From positions 20,479-84,478 of the forward strand of contig JAKUNG010000013.1 in assembly GCA_022452285.1 (NCBI GenBank): a stretch of 64,000 bases of DNA. The letters run 5' to 3'. The translations under genes and the position numbers were made by a program. Under the pieces are notes generated by a model that was not told the DNA's origin, did not search any database, and was given only the letters and a program-made list of their open reading frames with translations. Positions 16,802 through 24,571 of the stretch are shown here, one piece after another (within the stretch, counting starts at the first letter, position 1; each line of letters begins with the position of its first letter). This DNA comes from Terriglobia bacterium (GTDB lineage Bacteria > Acidobacteriota > Terriglobia > Versatilivoradales > Versatilivoraceae).

Positions 16802-17815
16802 ATGAGTAACTGTTATCAAACAATTAGTGAAGAGAATGCTAAAAAGGAAAACAAGGGTATCATTCTGATTACCTTACTTTGGGTTCTGGTTGGACTTTCT
16901 TTGTTGGCTTTTAATTTGGCTGCTACGGTGACAATGGAAGCTGATCTTTCTCGGTCAGTAGGAGATGCAGAGCAGGCTTATTTCTATGCCCGGGGAGGAA
17001 TTGAGGCAGTTCTCTATCTGATTGCCTATCCTGACAAAGACATCAAAAAACAGGAAGCACTTTTTCCATTTGCTAATGGTCAGAATCACTACTTGATGAG
17101 TAATGAAAAAATGATATGTCATCTGACGCTACAAGATGAAACAGGGAAATTGGACCTTAACTTTATTGAAGAAGAAACGCTAGAAAGACTCCTGTTAGGT
17201 TTAGGTGTGGCTGAGTCCCCAAAAGCATTGATCATAGAATCTCTTCTTAAGAGAAGAAAGCCTTCTCAAGAGGTAGGAAGCCTTAATTCAAAACAGATTA
17301 AGAGGTTTCGTTCTGTAGAAGAACTACTATCTATTAATGGAGTGAGTCGAGAATTAATATACGGAGTTCCAAAGAAACTAAAAGAGGATAAAGTAGGATT
17401 CCAGCCGGGGCTCATCAAATTTCTAACAGTTTACTCGGGATCCCCTCAGGTTAATATCAACTATGCAGCTCCAGAAGTGTTGGCAGCGCTGCCGGGTATG
17501 ACTGAGGGTCGAGCTCAACAAATTGTGCAGGCTAGGAAAAAAGAAGTTTTGATGGCTGAAGATGTGACGGCTTTAGTTTCGTCGGAGGCTTTGTCCCTAA
17601 CGAGGACAAAGTCTTCCAAGACTTATTCAATTATAGCGACTGCTTGGTTAAGGGGTTCGTCAACCCGTCGAAGTATTAAGGTTGTGGCTAGAAGTCATAC
17701 TTCAGCCAAAGGTGGTCACAGACGTTTGGTTTGGTACGATGAATATTGGCCTTCAGAAGCTGAAACAAGTTTAGCTTCTGTTTCTGAGTTGAAACTAACT
17801 GGACTGCAGAGATGA
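16802..17815 (+). CDS. gspK: Minor pseudopilin GspK, pseudopilus tip
   Basis: This 337-residue protein has a leader of 19 residues ending in ENKG, followed by the hydrophobic helix IILITLLWVLVGLSLLAFNL. Position +5 is Thr instead of Glu, which is the rule for GspK and not a defect. The body has QAYFYARGGIEAVLY, LQDETGKLDLNFI, a helix-hairpin-helix-like segment with FRSVEELLSINGVS, and VNINYAAPEVLAALPGM, all typical. GspK caps the pseudopilus. The stop overlaps the gspL ATG by 4 bases. Confidence 0.92.
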   Translation: MSNCYQTISEENAKKENKGIILITLLWVLVGLSLLAFNLAATVTMEADLSRSVGDAEQAYFYARGGIEAVLYLIAYPDKDIKKQEALFPFANGQNHYLMSNEKMICHLTLQDETGKLDLNFIEEETLERLLLGLGVAESPKALIIESLLKRRKPSQEVGSLNSKQIKRFRSVEELLSINGVSRELIYGVPKKLKEDKVGFQPGLIKFLTVYSGSPQVNINYAAPEVLAALPGMTEGRAQQIVQARKKEVLMAEDVTALVSSEALSLTRTKSSKTYSIIATAWLRGSSTRRSIKVVARSHTSAKGGHRRLVWYDEYWPSEAETSLASVSELKLTGLQR

Positions 17816-19257
17816 TTATAAATCAAAAACTAACTGATCTTTCTGGGCTGAGACAAGTTGTGACTGAATATAGTTTAGGTGTTTGGGTAAATGATGATGT
17901 GTTGCACCTAACACTCCTTTCTTCTCGGTTTAATCGTTGGAAATGGGTTGATTATTTTGTTGTCGAGGACATAGCAAGTAAACAATCTTCTGAGTTGCAA
18001 CGTAAGATCAAGAATTTTCTAAAAAAGAATCGAGTCACTCGATATCAATGTAGCCTTGCCTTAGCTCGACGAGATGTAGTTCTTCGTCACTTAGAGCTTC
18101 CCAAAGAAACTGAGGAAAATTTGGATAAGGTTGTTGAGTATCAACTTTTGAATCTACTACCATCTGAAGATGAAACCATCAGTTATGATTACGTATCAAC
18201 TAAGAAAGATTCTAAGTCTGATACAATACAGGTAACAATTTTCATTGTTCTTCAGTCGATTCTTGATAAATACCTTAATTTTTGTCAACAGCTTGGAGTT
18301 CGAGTTGACCGGGTCGTTCCTCTTTCCGTAGCAATTGCTAACTATTACCTTGAGTCTCCAATACCAAGTAAGAAGTCGATAGCTCTTGCTGGATTTCTCA
18401 CAACTTCTTCAGGAGAACTAGTGGGATTATCTAATCAACATCTTCAAAGTTCCCGAGAATTAACATTCCTTACAGAAAATTTGACTGAGGCTTTGAAAAA
18501 AGAAGGTGAACTTTTTCAAGGCCAAGCACATCTTTCCATTGGAGAACCACTGAATCTATTCCTTTTGGGTGAAGTGCCCGAGAAATTAAGGTCGAATGAT
18601 AATTTAATAATCCACCGCTTACCCTATCCTGTAGGGTTCCAAGCTAGAAGTGCACTGAAATCTGATGATAAAAATTCTGGAGGAGTCTTGCCGTCAGTGC
18701 TGTCAGCTACTTCTGGACTTAATAAGAGCATGCCAATTAGTCTAAATTTGCTGCCATCCGATCAACGTGTTCAGCATTCGGTTTGGGAGTGGGTTCCAAC
18801 TTATATTTTATTGGGAATTAATCTTTTATTATTGATTGCACTTGTGTTTAGAGGATCTTTTCAACTACAAGATTATTTATCTCAGGTAGCTGGTGAGGTA
18901 GCTAGGTTGGAGCCTAAGGTAAAACAAGCTCGGGAAATAGAATCCAAGTTATCTGGATGGAGAGACAGAAGAGATTTTTTGTTGTCTCATAAGTTGAACA
19001 CTCGACAGATCTGCTTAGCTTTGAACGAATTATCTACAATTCTTCCTAAGAATTCCATGGTTACTAATCTAGTGCTGAAGGACGGTGTGTTAGAGATCAG
19101 AGGATGGTCGCTTACAGCCGCAGCTATTCCCAAAATTTTAGAGGATTCTGAGTATTTTGAACAAGCAGAAGTTATTTCGGCAATTACTAGGCAACCTTCA
19201 GGACGGGAACGTTATGGTATTCGTGTGAAGTTAACAAATCAAAAGCAACTTCTTTAA
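17812..19257 (+). CDS. gspL: GspL-like inner-membrane assembly protein
   Basis: In this 481-residue protein the cytoplasmic part (about 1-320) has the actin-like PilM/GspL fold, with LARRDVVLRHLELPKETEENL and VVEYQLLNLLPSEDETISYDY. One membrane span lies at about 328-348 (YILLGINLLLLIALVF). The periplasmic part has a coiled coil (350-380) followed by a small ferredoxin-like domain resembling PilN (LNELSTILPKNSMVTNLVL). GspL links the GspE ATPase to the periplasmic GspM and GspC. The ATG overlaps the gspK stop, so the two genes are coupled. Confidence 0.88.
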   Translation: MIINQKLTDLSGLRQVVTEYSLGVWVNDDVLHLTLLSSRFNRWKWVDYFVVEDIASKQSSELQRKIKNFLKKNRVTRYQCSLALARRDVVLRHLELPKETEENLDKVVEYQLLNLLPSEDETISYDYVSTKKDSKSDTIQVTIFIVLQSILDKYLNFCQQLGVRVDRVVPLSVAIANYYLESPIPSKKSIALAGFLTTSSGELVGLSNQHLQSSRELTFLTENLTEALKKEGELFQGQAHLSIGEPLNLFLLGEVPEKLRSNDNLIIHRLPYPVGFQARSALKSDDKNSGGVLPSVLSATSGLNKSMPISLNLLPSDQRVQHSVWEWVPTYILLGINLLLLIALVFRGSFQLQDYLSQVAGEVARLEPKVKQAREIESKLSGWRDRRDFLLSHKLNTRQICLALNELSTILPKNSMVTNLVLKDGVLEIRGWSLTAAAIPKILEDSEYFEQAEVISAITRQPSGRERYGIRVKLTNQKQLL

Positions 19258-19333
19258 AAGGGTGGTGACTGTAGTTAACAAGTGAACTGAAAGTTTTAAT
19301 TATTCTAGATTATTTCGAGACCTACTAATAACT

Positions 19334-19924
19334 ATGATGAAAGTATCTCAACGAGAAAAAAGACTGCTTTGGATAACCGGTATAGCGGTGCTCCTCTATT
19401 TACCAGTAGATTTGGTTATTCTTCCCTGGTGGGATTCCAGATCTGAAGAAGCTGAAAAAACAAGGATTCAGGAAAAACGACTGGTTAATTATCAAAGGAT
19501 TCTCAAAGATAATGGGGCCTTCGAGGATGAGTTTCCTCGGATACGTCAACAAGTGGCTGATTTAGAAAAAGGGCTACTTGATAGTGATAGCAATTCATTG
19601 GCGGGTGCAGAGATTCAGGGTTTAGTGAGAAACATGGCAATTGGTATAGGACTGGTAGTTCATAGCACTGATTTGTTGGCAGAACAGAAAGTGAATGACC
19701 AGTATACTAAGATTTCTACTAGAATTCTTTTAAGGGGTTCCATTGATCATTTGGTAAGTTTTTTGGTTGCCCTAGAGACTGGGCAAAAATTATTGTTTCT
19801 TGAAGAAGTTCAGATAGATCCGACTCATCAAAATGTGCCAAAAGAAAAAAAAATACGTGCGACCTTGACGCTATCAGGTCTGAAATATTCTGAACCCGTT
19901 CAGTCTTCGGAGAATCAATCCTAA
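19334..19924 (+). CDS. gspM: GspM/PilO-like inner-membrane protein
   Basis: This 196-residue bitopic protein has a short cytoplasmic N-terminus, a membrane span at about 12-30 (LLWITGIAVLLYLPVDLVIL), a coiled coil (35-80) and a C-terminal ferredoxin-like domain (about 95-185) with IQGLVRNMAIGIGLVV and DHLVSFLVALETGQKLLFLEEV, a PilO/GspM pattern. It would pair with GspL. Two ATG codons lie in tandem (19334, 19337). Sequence divergence in this family is high, so the name rests on order, topology and domain form. Confidence 0.82.
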   Translation: MMKVSQREKRLLWITGIAVLLYLPVDLVILPWWDSRSEEAEKTRIQEKRLVNYQRILKDNGAFEDEFPRIRQQVADLEKGLLDSDSNSLAGAEIQGLVRNMAIGIGLVVHSTDLLAEQKVNDQYTKISTRILLRGSIDHLVSFLVALETGQKLLFLEEVQIDPTHQNVPKEKKIRATLTLSGLKYSEPVQSSENQS

Positions 19925-19938
19925 AAAGGTCCATCACT

Positions 19939-20724
19939 ATGTCAATTTTGAGGAAAAAAAGTCAGTTATTGAATTTGTTACTTCTGATTCTCGGGATTTG
20001 TTTATCTATTCTATTGTGGAATCAATGGACTCATTTTAAAGCAGAAAATAATTTGAACAAAATCTCCGGTAAATTATTGACTGAATCTAATGGATTGAGA
20101 AAGGAGTTGCAAACTTCAAGCCCTTCTAACTATAAGGGAATTGTTGAACACCATTTATTTCATTTTCATCGGAACAACCTCATTCCAGAAGATCCTAAAC
20201 CAGTTGTAGTAGCAGCTGTTGAAACAAAGGTAGTAAAACCCAAGCCTGTTCTAATGGGTACGATGGGTTTTGGTAAGAACACTTATGCATTAATGGTTTC
20301 AAGAGAATCCGTGGGGAAAACCAAACTTTATCGACGGATCAAGATTGGTCAGTCAATGGATGGATTTACCTTGGTTCAAATTCTTATGGACAAAGTAGTT
20401 ATGCAATCTGAAGATGGCGTAGTAGAAATTCGCATCGATGAGGGAGCAAAAAACGTACCTCAATCTAGAAGTAGAAAGCCTAAGTCGCGAAGAACTGCTC
20501 GTAAGACAGTCCGTGGAATTGGGACAACACGTTCTACTAGGTCAACAGTAAGCTCAAGCTCAAGCAGCAGAAAAGAACCAATTACCAAGAATAACCAAGG
20601 AATGCCCCCAACTACATCAGTACCTGTTGGAACGGTAGTAAATGGCAAACGTCTAGTCGAAGTACCTTCTCCATTTGGCCCTACCAGGACCTGGGTTGAA
20701 GTAAATCCTAAAAGAAGAAGATAA
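19939..20724 (+). CDS. gspC: GspC-like inner-membrane protein with basic tail and PFG motif
   Basis: This 261-residue protein has a membrane span at about 10-28, a linker, and an HR-like beta domain at about 78-170 (PVLMGTMGFGKNTYALMV, KTKLYRRIKIGQSMDGFTLVQI), as in GspC or PilP, which link the inner platform to the secretin. There is no PDZ domain. After residue 175 comes a strongly basic Ser/Arg/Thr-rich stretch to about 215. A C-terminal motif, VEVPSPFGPTRT at 240-251, closely resembles IEIQTPFGVVRT in the N-terminal part of GspD. GspC or GspN are both possible names. The ATG is 14 bases after gspM. Confidence 0.7.
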   Translation: MSILRKKSQLLNLLLLILGICLSILLWNQWTHFKAENNLNKISGKLLTESNGLRKELQTSSPSNYKGIVEHHLFHFHRNNLIPEDPKPVVVAAVETKVVKPKPVLMGTMGFGKNTYALMVSRESVGKTKLYRRIKIGQSMDGFTLVQILMDKVVMQSEDGVVEIRIDEGAKNVPQSRSRKPKSRRTARKTVRGIGTTRSTRSTVSSSSSSRKEPITKNNQGMPPTTSVPVGTVVNGKRLVEVPSPFGPTRTWVEVNPKRRR

Positions 20725-20764
20725 GGCTGTTCAATAGAACAAGCAAATAGTAGAAAAAGTTTTA

Positions 20765-20804
20765 GACTTTTTTAGCCTGACTTGCGTCTTTTATTAATAA
20801 GGGA
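20765..20804 (+). promoter_or_regulatory. ECF-type promoter in front of gspD (copy B)
   Basis: GACT at 20765-20768 and CGTC at 20785-20788 are 16 bases apart. The block CTGACTT-G-CGTCTTTTA-T-TAATAAGG differs from the copy before the sigma factor gene in only two positions, and the flanks also align in part (ATTG-GAG-TTTGT-like downstream). It lies about 120 bases before the gspD start, so gspD can be transcribed apart from the upstream genes. Confidence 0.65.
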
Positions 20805-20907
20805 ACAGATTGAGATTTGTCTGTTTTCTTAGTTAAGTTCATTTAAATCAGGAAATTACAAAATTAAAAGTGAAAGATGAAATTGATCAAAAAAGGCCAG
20901 GAATTAA

Positions 20908-23706
20908 ATGATCATTAAAATGGATTCATTTATCTGGATAAATCTTAAAAGAAATCTCTTTTCCTTAATAGTTTCAGGGTTCTGTTTATGTCTGTTTGCT
21001 TCTGCCCAAGATGAAAGTAGGAAGTCAGAAGATAAAGAGAAGTCAGAAATTGTAAAAGAGAATCAAACTGAAACGAGTTCTTCCGGTGTAGCAGATTCAG
21101 AAATAGAATATATAGAAATTCAGACTCCTTTCGGGGTGGTTCGTACCGCTCGAGAAAAAAAATCAGGCACCAAGGCATCTTCTCCTAAGGCTAATATTCC
21201 CAAAGAATCAACTGGTCAAGAAGGTATTTCCACTCCAAACGAAGAAATAACTTCCCAAGAAACAACTTCCCAAGAAACAACTTCCCAAGAAAGAGAACTT
21301 TCTTCTCAAGAACCGACTGTTTCTCCAGCTAGCTCAGAAAATGACAAAGACTCAGCAGCTAATAAGACTGCTGAATTACCCGAGGATTCCTTCCACATTA
21401 AGATCAAGTTTGTGGGAGATGGACTTATTGGTGAGAAGGCAAGAATAGAGTTTTTCAAAAAGGCGAGAGAGGATTTATTTTATAGGTTGTCTGGTTACAC
21501 TATAACTAATCTGGATTACGAAAAGATAGAGACTGGTGATTCTTCATATCTGAGCTCTCCGTATCTGACTGTTCGGGTAGATCAGGCAGCCTTAGATTTC
21601 ATTAATCAAGGAGCTTTACGCCCAGATCTGGATGCTATAACGCCTTTAATTGAATCGGTCAAAGAGGTTTCGGATCTACTTCAAGAACCTTCAAGAGAAA
21701 ATTTGCCTCAAACCCCAAGGCCAACCAGTGAAACTAGCGTAGCCGGAAATAATGGAGAAGCTGATGCGAGCCCATCTGCTTCTTCAACTGTCCGTTTTGC
21801 TTGTATGGACTGTGACCTGCTTGAATTCATTCGTAATCTTGCGGCTGAGCTCAAACTTAATTATGTGTTAGATCCAGATGTCCAGGGTTTTGTCAATATC
21901 CATACTTACGGAGAAATGAAACGCAGTGAGTTAATGTCTGTATTGGAGACGGTACTTCAAATCAATGGTGCAGCTATTGTTAAGACGGGGTCTTTTTATC
22001 GAATCCTTCCTAGTGAAGGTGCCAAACAACTTCCCCTAGAAATTGTAACAACAGGTGAGAAGGGAATGGTAAAGGAAGGTCGGGTGCTTCAAATTGTCCC
22101 GATGCAGTTTGTTTCAGCTGCAGACATGTCAGGAATATTGACTCCCTATTTATCAGATGGGGGTGATATTACTTACCACCAAAAGGCTAATTTTCTTCTT
22201 ATTACAGAAACTCCGAGCAACTTAAAAAAGTTACTTGAGCTTATAAATATTTTTGATGCTGATGTTTTTGCTGACAAACGAGTTCAACTTTATTCAATTA
22301 AACATGGTCTAGCTAAGAACTTGATTGACGATCTGGAAAATATTTTTGAGGGTTATGCTTTGTCGGATCAATCCGCCATCAGATTTGTCTCTATTGACAG
22401 GATTAATGCAGTCCTTGCTATTAGTTCAAATTATAGAAGTTTCGGTCAAGTTGAAAAGTGGGTTAAAAAGCTTGATCATCCCGGGGCAGTGAGTCAAGGA
22501 GTTCGAAACTATATTTTTAAAATTCAGAATGGTGAAGCCAAGAATATAGGTGAGCTGCTTTTAGAGATGTATGGTGAGCTTGCAGAAAATCGGTTTGGAA
22601 CTAAAGAATCTCCAGATGAATCTATGCCGGTGGAATCATCGACAACAGACATGGCTGTGTCTGGAGAATATAGTTCAGATACAGTTCAATCCGCTAAAAC
22701 ACTAGGTAGATTCTCTCAAGGAGAAATAAAGATAGTTGCTGATGAGATCAATAATGTCTTAATTGTTCAATGTAGTCCTGAGGATTATGAACCAATTAAA
22801 CGCACCATTATGGAGTTGGATCGAGTTCCGAAGCAAGTACTGATTAATGTTAAAATTTATGAAGTTGTCCTATCGGATGATCTATCAATGGGTATTTCAT
22901 ATTTCCTGCAAAATCGAAATAATCCAACTGTTTCTAGCCCATCAGCCACTGCTGGTAACAGAGTTGCTTTTGGGAATTCCTCCTTCCAATCTGGAAGCGG
23001 TCTTGATACGGCAGCCAAGGTTTTGATTGGGGATACTCGAGAGTTAGTATCTTTTTTAAATGCTCAGGAGAATAGGAGCCGGTCGAGGGTTTTATCAGCC
23101 CCTTCTATAATTGCTTCCGATAATGTTGCTGCGCATATTCAAGTGGGGACCCAGATACCAATGTTAACTTCTCAAGGTATGGTTCCAGGCGGAATGTCAG
23201 GGGGGAGCAGTATTTTTAATAATACTATTCAAAACCGAGCGACTGGAGTAATTTTAAATGTGACTCCCAGAATTAATGCTTCTGGTTGGGTAACCCTAAA
23301 AGTTGAACAAGAAGTTAGCAGTCCAGGACCTCCACCCGCAGGTATGGCTATTCAGTCTCCTTCCATCAACATTCGGAGTGTACAAACGCAAATTACAGTT
23401 AAGGATGGTCAAACTATTGCCATTGGAGGAATCATCTCTGAGTCAAAGGGCTTAACTAGAGATAGGGTGCCTCTTTTGGGTCGCATTCCGGTGGTTGGGT
23501 TACTCTTTGGAAATACTAAGAAGACCGACAGTCGGACGGAACTAATCGCATTGATTACTCCTCATGTGATTGATGATATAGAAATGGTTGCTGATTTAAA
23601 CAAGGAACTTAAATCTCGACTAAGAGAAATAAAAAAAATACTTCGTCAGGAAGAAAAAGATCAAGAAAATAAAGCTTCAAATAAAAAGACCTCTGATAAT
23701 GATTAA
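20908..23706 (+). CDS. gspD: Type II secretion outer-membrane secretin GspD
   Basis: This 932-residue protein has a signal peptide ending near residue 33 (CLCLFASA, then QDE). A low-complexity Ser/Thr/Glu region (about 34-150) carries the motif IEIQTPFGVVRT at 69-80 and a 5-residue repeat (SQETT). Next come an extra domain (about 155-225), an N0/STN-like domain (about 295-370, starting RFACMDCDLLEFIRNLA), N1-N3 repeats, and the secretin channel (about 690-890) with VLSAPSIIASDNVAAHIQVG, VTPRINASGW, VKDGQTIAIGGIISE and PLLGRIPVVGLLFG. The acidic, basic C-terminal tail could bind a pilotin. It is longer than typical GspD (650-750) because of the N-terminal region. Confidence 0.95.
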   Translation: MIIKMDSFIWINLKRNLFSLIVSGFCLCLFASAQDESRKSEDKEKSEIVKENQTETSSSGVADSEIEYIEIQTPFGVVRTAREKKSGTKASSPKANIPKESTGQEGISTPNEEITSQETTSQETTSQERELSSQEPTVSPASSENDKDSAANKTAELPEDSFHIKIKFVGDGLIGEKARIEFFKKAREDLFYRLSGYTITNLDYEKIETGDSSYLSSPYLTVRVDQAALDFINQGALRPDLDAITPLIESVKEVSDLLQEPSRENLPQTPRPTSETSVAGNNGEADASPSASSTVRFACMDCDLLEFIRNLAAELKLNYVLDPDVQGFVNIHTYGEMKRSELMSVLETVLQINGAAIVKTGSFYRILPSEGAKQLPLEIVTTGEKGMVKEGRVLQIVPMQFVSAADMSGILTPYLSDGGDITYHQKANFLLITETPSNLKKLLELINIFDADVFADKRVQLYSIKHGLAKNLIDDLENIFEGYALSDQSAIRFVSIDRINAVLAISSNYRSFGQVEKWVKKLDHPGAVSQGVRNYIFKIQNGEAKNIGELLLEMYGELAENRFGTKESPDESMPVESSTTDMAVSGEYSSDTVQSAKTLGRFSQGEIKIVADEINNVLIVQCSPEDYEPIKRTIMELDRVPKQVLINVKIYEVVLSDDLSMGISYFLQNRNNPTVSSPSATAGNRVAFGNSSFQSGSGLDTAAKVLIGDTRELVSFLNAQENRSRSRVLSAPSIIASDNVAAHIQVGTQIPMLTSQGMVPGGMSGGSSIFNNTIQNRATGVILNVTPRINASGWVTLKVEQEVSSPGPPPAGMAIQSPSINIRSVQTQITVKDGQTIAIGGIISESKGLTRDRVPLLGRIPVVGLLFGNTKKTDSRTELIALITPHVIDDIEMVADLNKELKSRLREIKKILRQEEKDQENKASNKKTSDND
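21250..21292 (+). repeat. 15-bp tandem repeat inside gspD
   Basis: The 15-base unit ACTTCCCAAGAAACA occurs about 2.9 times in a row and encodes TSQETTSQETTSQE in the low-complexity linker of the secretin. Being a multiple of three, it can expand or shrink without a frameshift. Confidence 0.9.
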
Positions 23707-24055
23707 GATAGTTTCAAAGAAACCAAACTGGTTAAATTTCTACTGTTAAACTCCTAAAAACATTTTCTCTCCAAGTGATGTTACATCTTATCTTTATGGT
23801 TTAAGACCATATTATAGGTAAGAGGTGTAAACTTTTATAAAAGGATGGTTCAAATAGTCTATGGAATTTCCATAGATTCACAATTAAACCAAGTTAAAGT
23901 GGTTTTATTTTCCGAGATTTCGTATTGAAATCCGATTAAATCCATAATATTCCATGATATAAGTTAAATAGAAGATGCTACCAAAGAAGCATGAAAAATA
24001 ATTTAAATAATAAAGATAATAAAATCAGTGATTTAAATAAAAATATAGCGAAATA

Positions 24056-24084
24056 TTGTTTTTGGCATTTTGATTGCATATAAT
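24056..24084 (+). promoter_or_regulatory. Candidate sigma-70 promoter
   Basis: TTGTTT at 24056-24061 and a perfect TATAAT at 24079-24084 are 17 bases apart, with TTGCA just before the -10. If used, the transcript would have a leader of about 480 bases before the secreted protein gene. The region is AT-rich, so chance matches are likely. Confidence 0.4.
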
Positions 24085-24316
24085 TACTATTGTAGGGAGT
24101 ATTGCGTAGGAAGTTATTTTGAGAATTTGTCTGGGGGAAGGTGTTTAGGGCAAATAAATTTATCTTACGGCTAAGTGAATAAGTTTTAAGATTTAATTCA
24201 TAATTGAACAGTTTTTAGTAAAGTTGAAACACTAATAAAAGATGGTCGTAAAATCTCTGGTTTGGGAATAGTTAAATAACCTAATATAGTGATGTTTGAG
24301 AGCAGTAAAAAAAATC

Positions 24317-24345
24317 TTGACATCCTATTTAGCCAATGTTAATTT
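24317..24345 (+). promoter_or_regulatory. Candidate sigma-70 promoter closer to the structured leader
   Basis: A perfect TTGACA lies at 24317-24322, 17 bases before TAATTT, which is a poor -10. It would give a leader of about 220 bases that begins just before the structured segment. Confidence 0.35.
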
Positions 24346-24479
24346 ACGACTGGTTTCATAACATAATTAATAAGTTAGCCGTAGATTGAAGTATAAATCT
24401 CGAGTGGTTGAAGGAGGTGAGGAGATCTATTAAGAATTTTTAATAACACCGAGGCAAGCCGCTCGGGAAATAGATGGTC

Positions 24480-24513
24480 AATCTACACCGGAAAAATGTA
24501 GATTAATTTTTTT
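24480..24513 (+). terminator. Terminator-like hairpin in the leader (attenuator candidate)
   Basis: Perfect 8-bp stem AATCTACA (24480-24487) and TGTAGATT (24497-24504), 9-base loop, then AATTTTTTT. The stem is weak (AT-rich), so partial read-through is expected. The sequence GATTAATTTTTTTAA is then repeated in tandem (24501-24530). Confidence 0.45.
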
Positions 24514-24530
24514 AAGATTAATTTTTTTAA
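24501..24530 (+). repeat. 15-bp tandem repeat with T-runs
   Basis: GATTAATTTTTTTAA occurs twice in direct succession after the leader hairpin. It duplicates the T-run that would serve as the termination tract. Confidence 0.85.
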
Positions 24531-24571
24531 GTTTTTTATGTTGAATAACAATCATTAAAAGAGGAGAGACA

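Larger units (their letters stand above)
23707..24571 (+). other. Long non-coding region ahead of the secreted protein gene
   Basis: These 865 very AT-rich bases hold no open frame of use. Candidate sigma-70 promoters lie at 24056-24084 and 24317-24345. A structured leader occupies about 24405-24515. Nothing recognisable was seen in 23707-24050, and no terminator with a T-run was found after gspD. Confidence 0.6.
24411..24571 (+). ncRNA. Structured 5' leader of the secreted protein gene, possible cis-regulatory RNA
   Basis: An outer stem ATCTATT (24425-24431) pairs perfectly with AATAGAT (24469-24475) and encloses an inner stem CCGAG (24449-24453) with CTCGG (24462-24466) around GCAAGCCG. 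A second hairpin follows at 24480-24504. AAGGAGGTGA, a full match to the anti-anti-Shine-Dalgarno sequence, opens the element at 24411 without a start codon nearby. It matches no riboswitch class I know. The coding ATG lies about 67 bases after the second hairpin, with its own GAGGAG site. Confidence 0.45.

Noticed and set aside
24136-24185. GGGCAAAT and nearby bases looked like the core of a c-di-GMP riboswitch
   Set aside because: The second conserved half with its GCAAAGCC-type loop and the paired helices are missing.
24408-24447. Possible leader peptide behind the perfect Shine-Dalgarno sequence
   Set aside because: The only start codons in reach lie inside or too near the site and give peptides of about ten residues with a stop.
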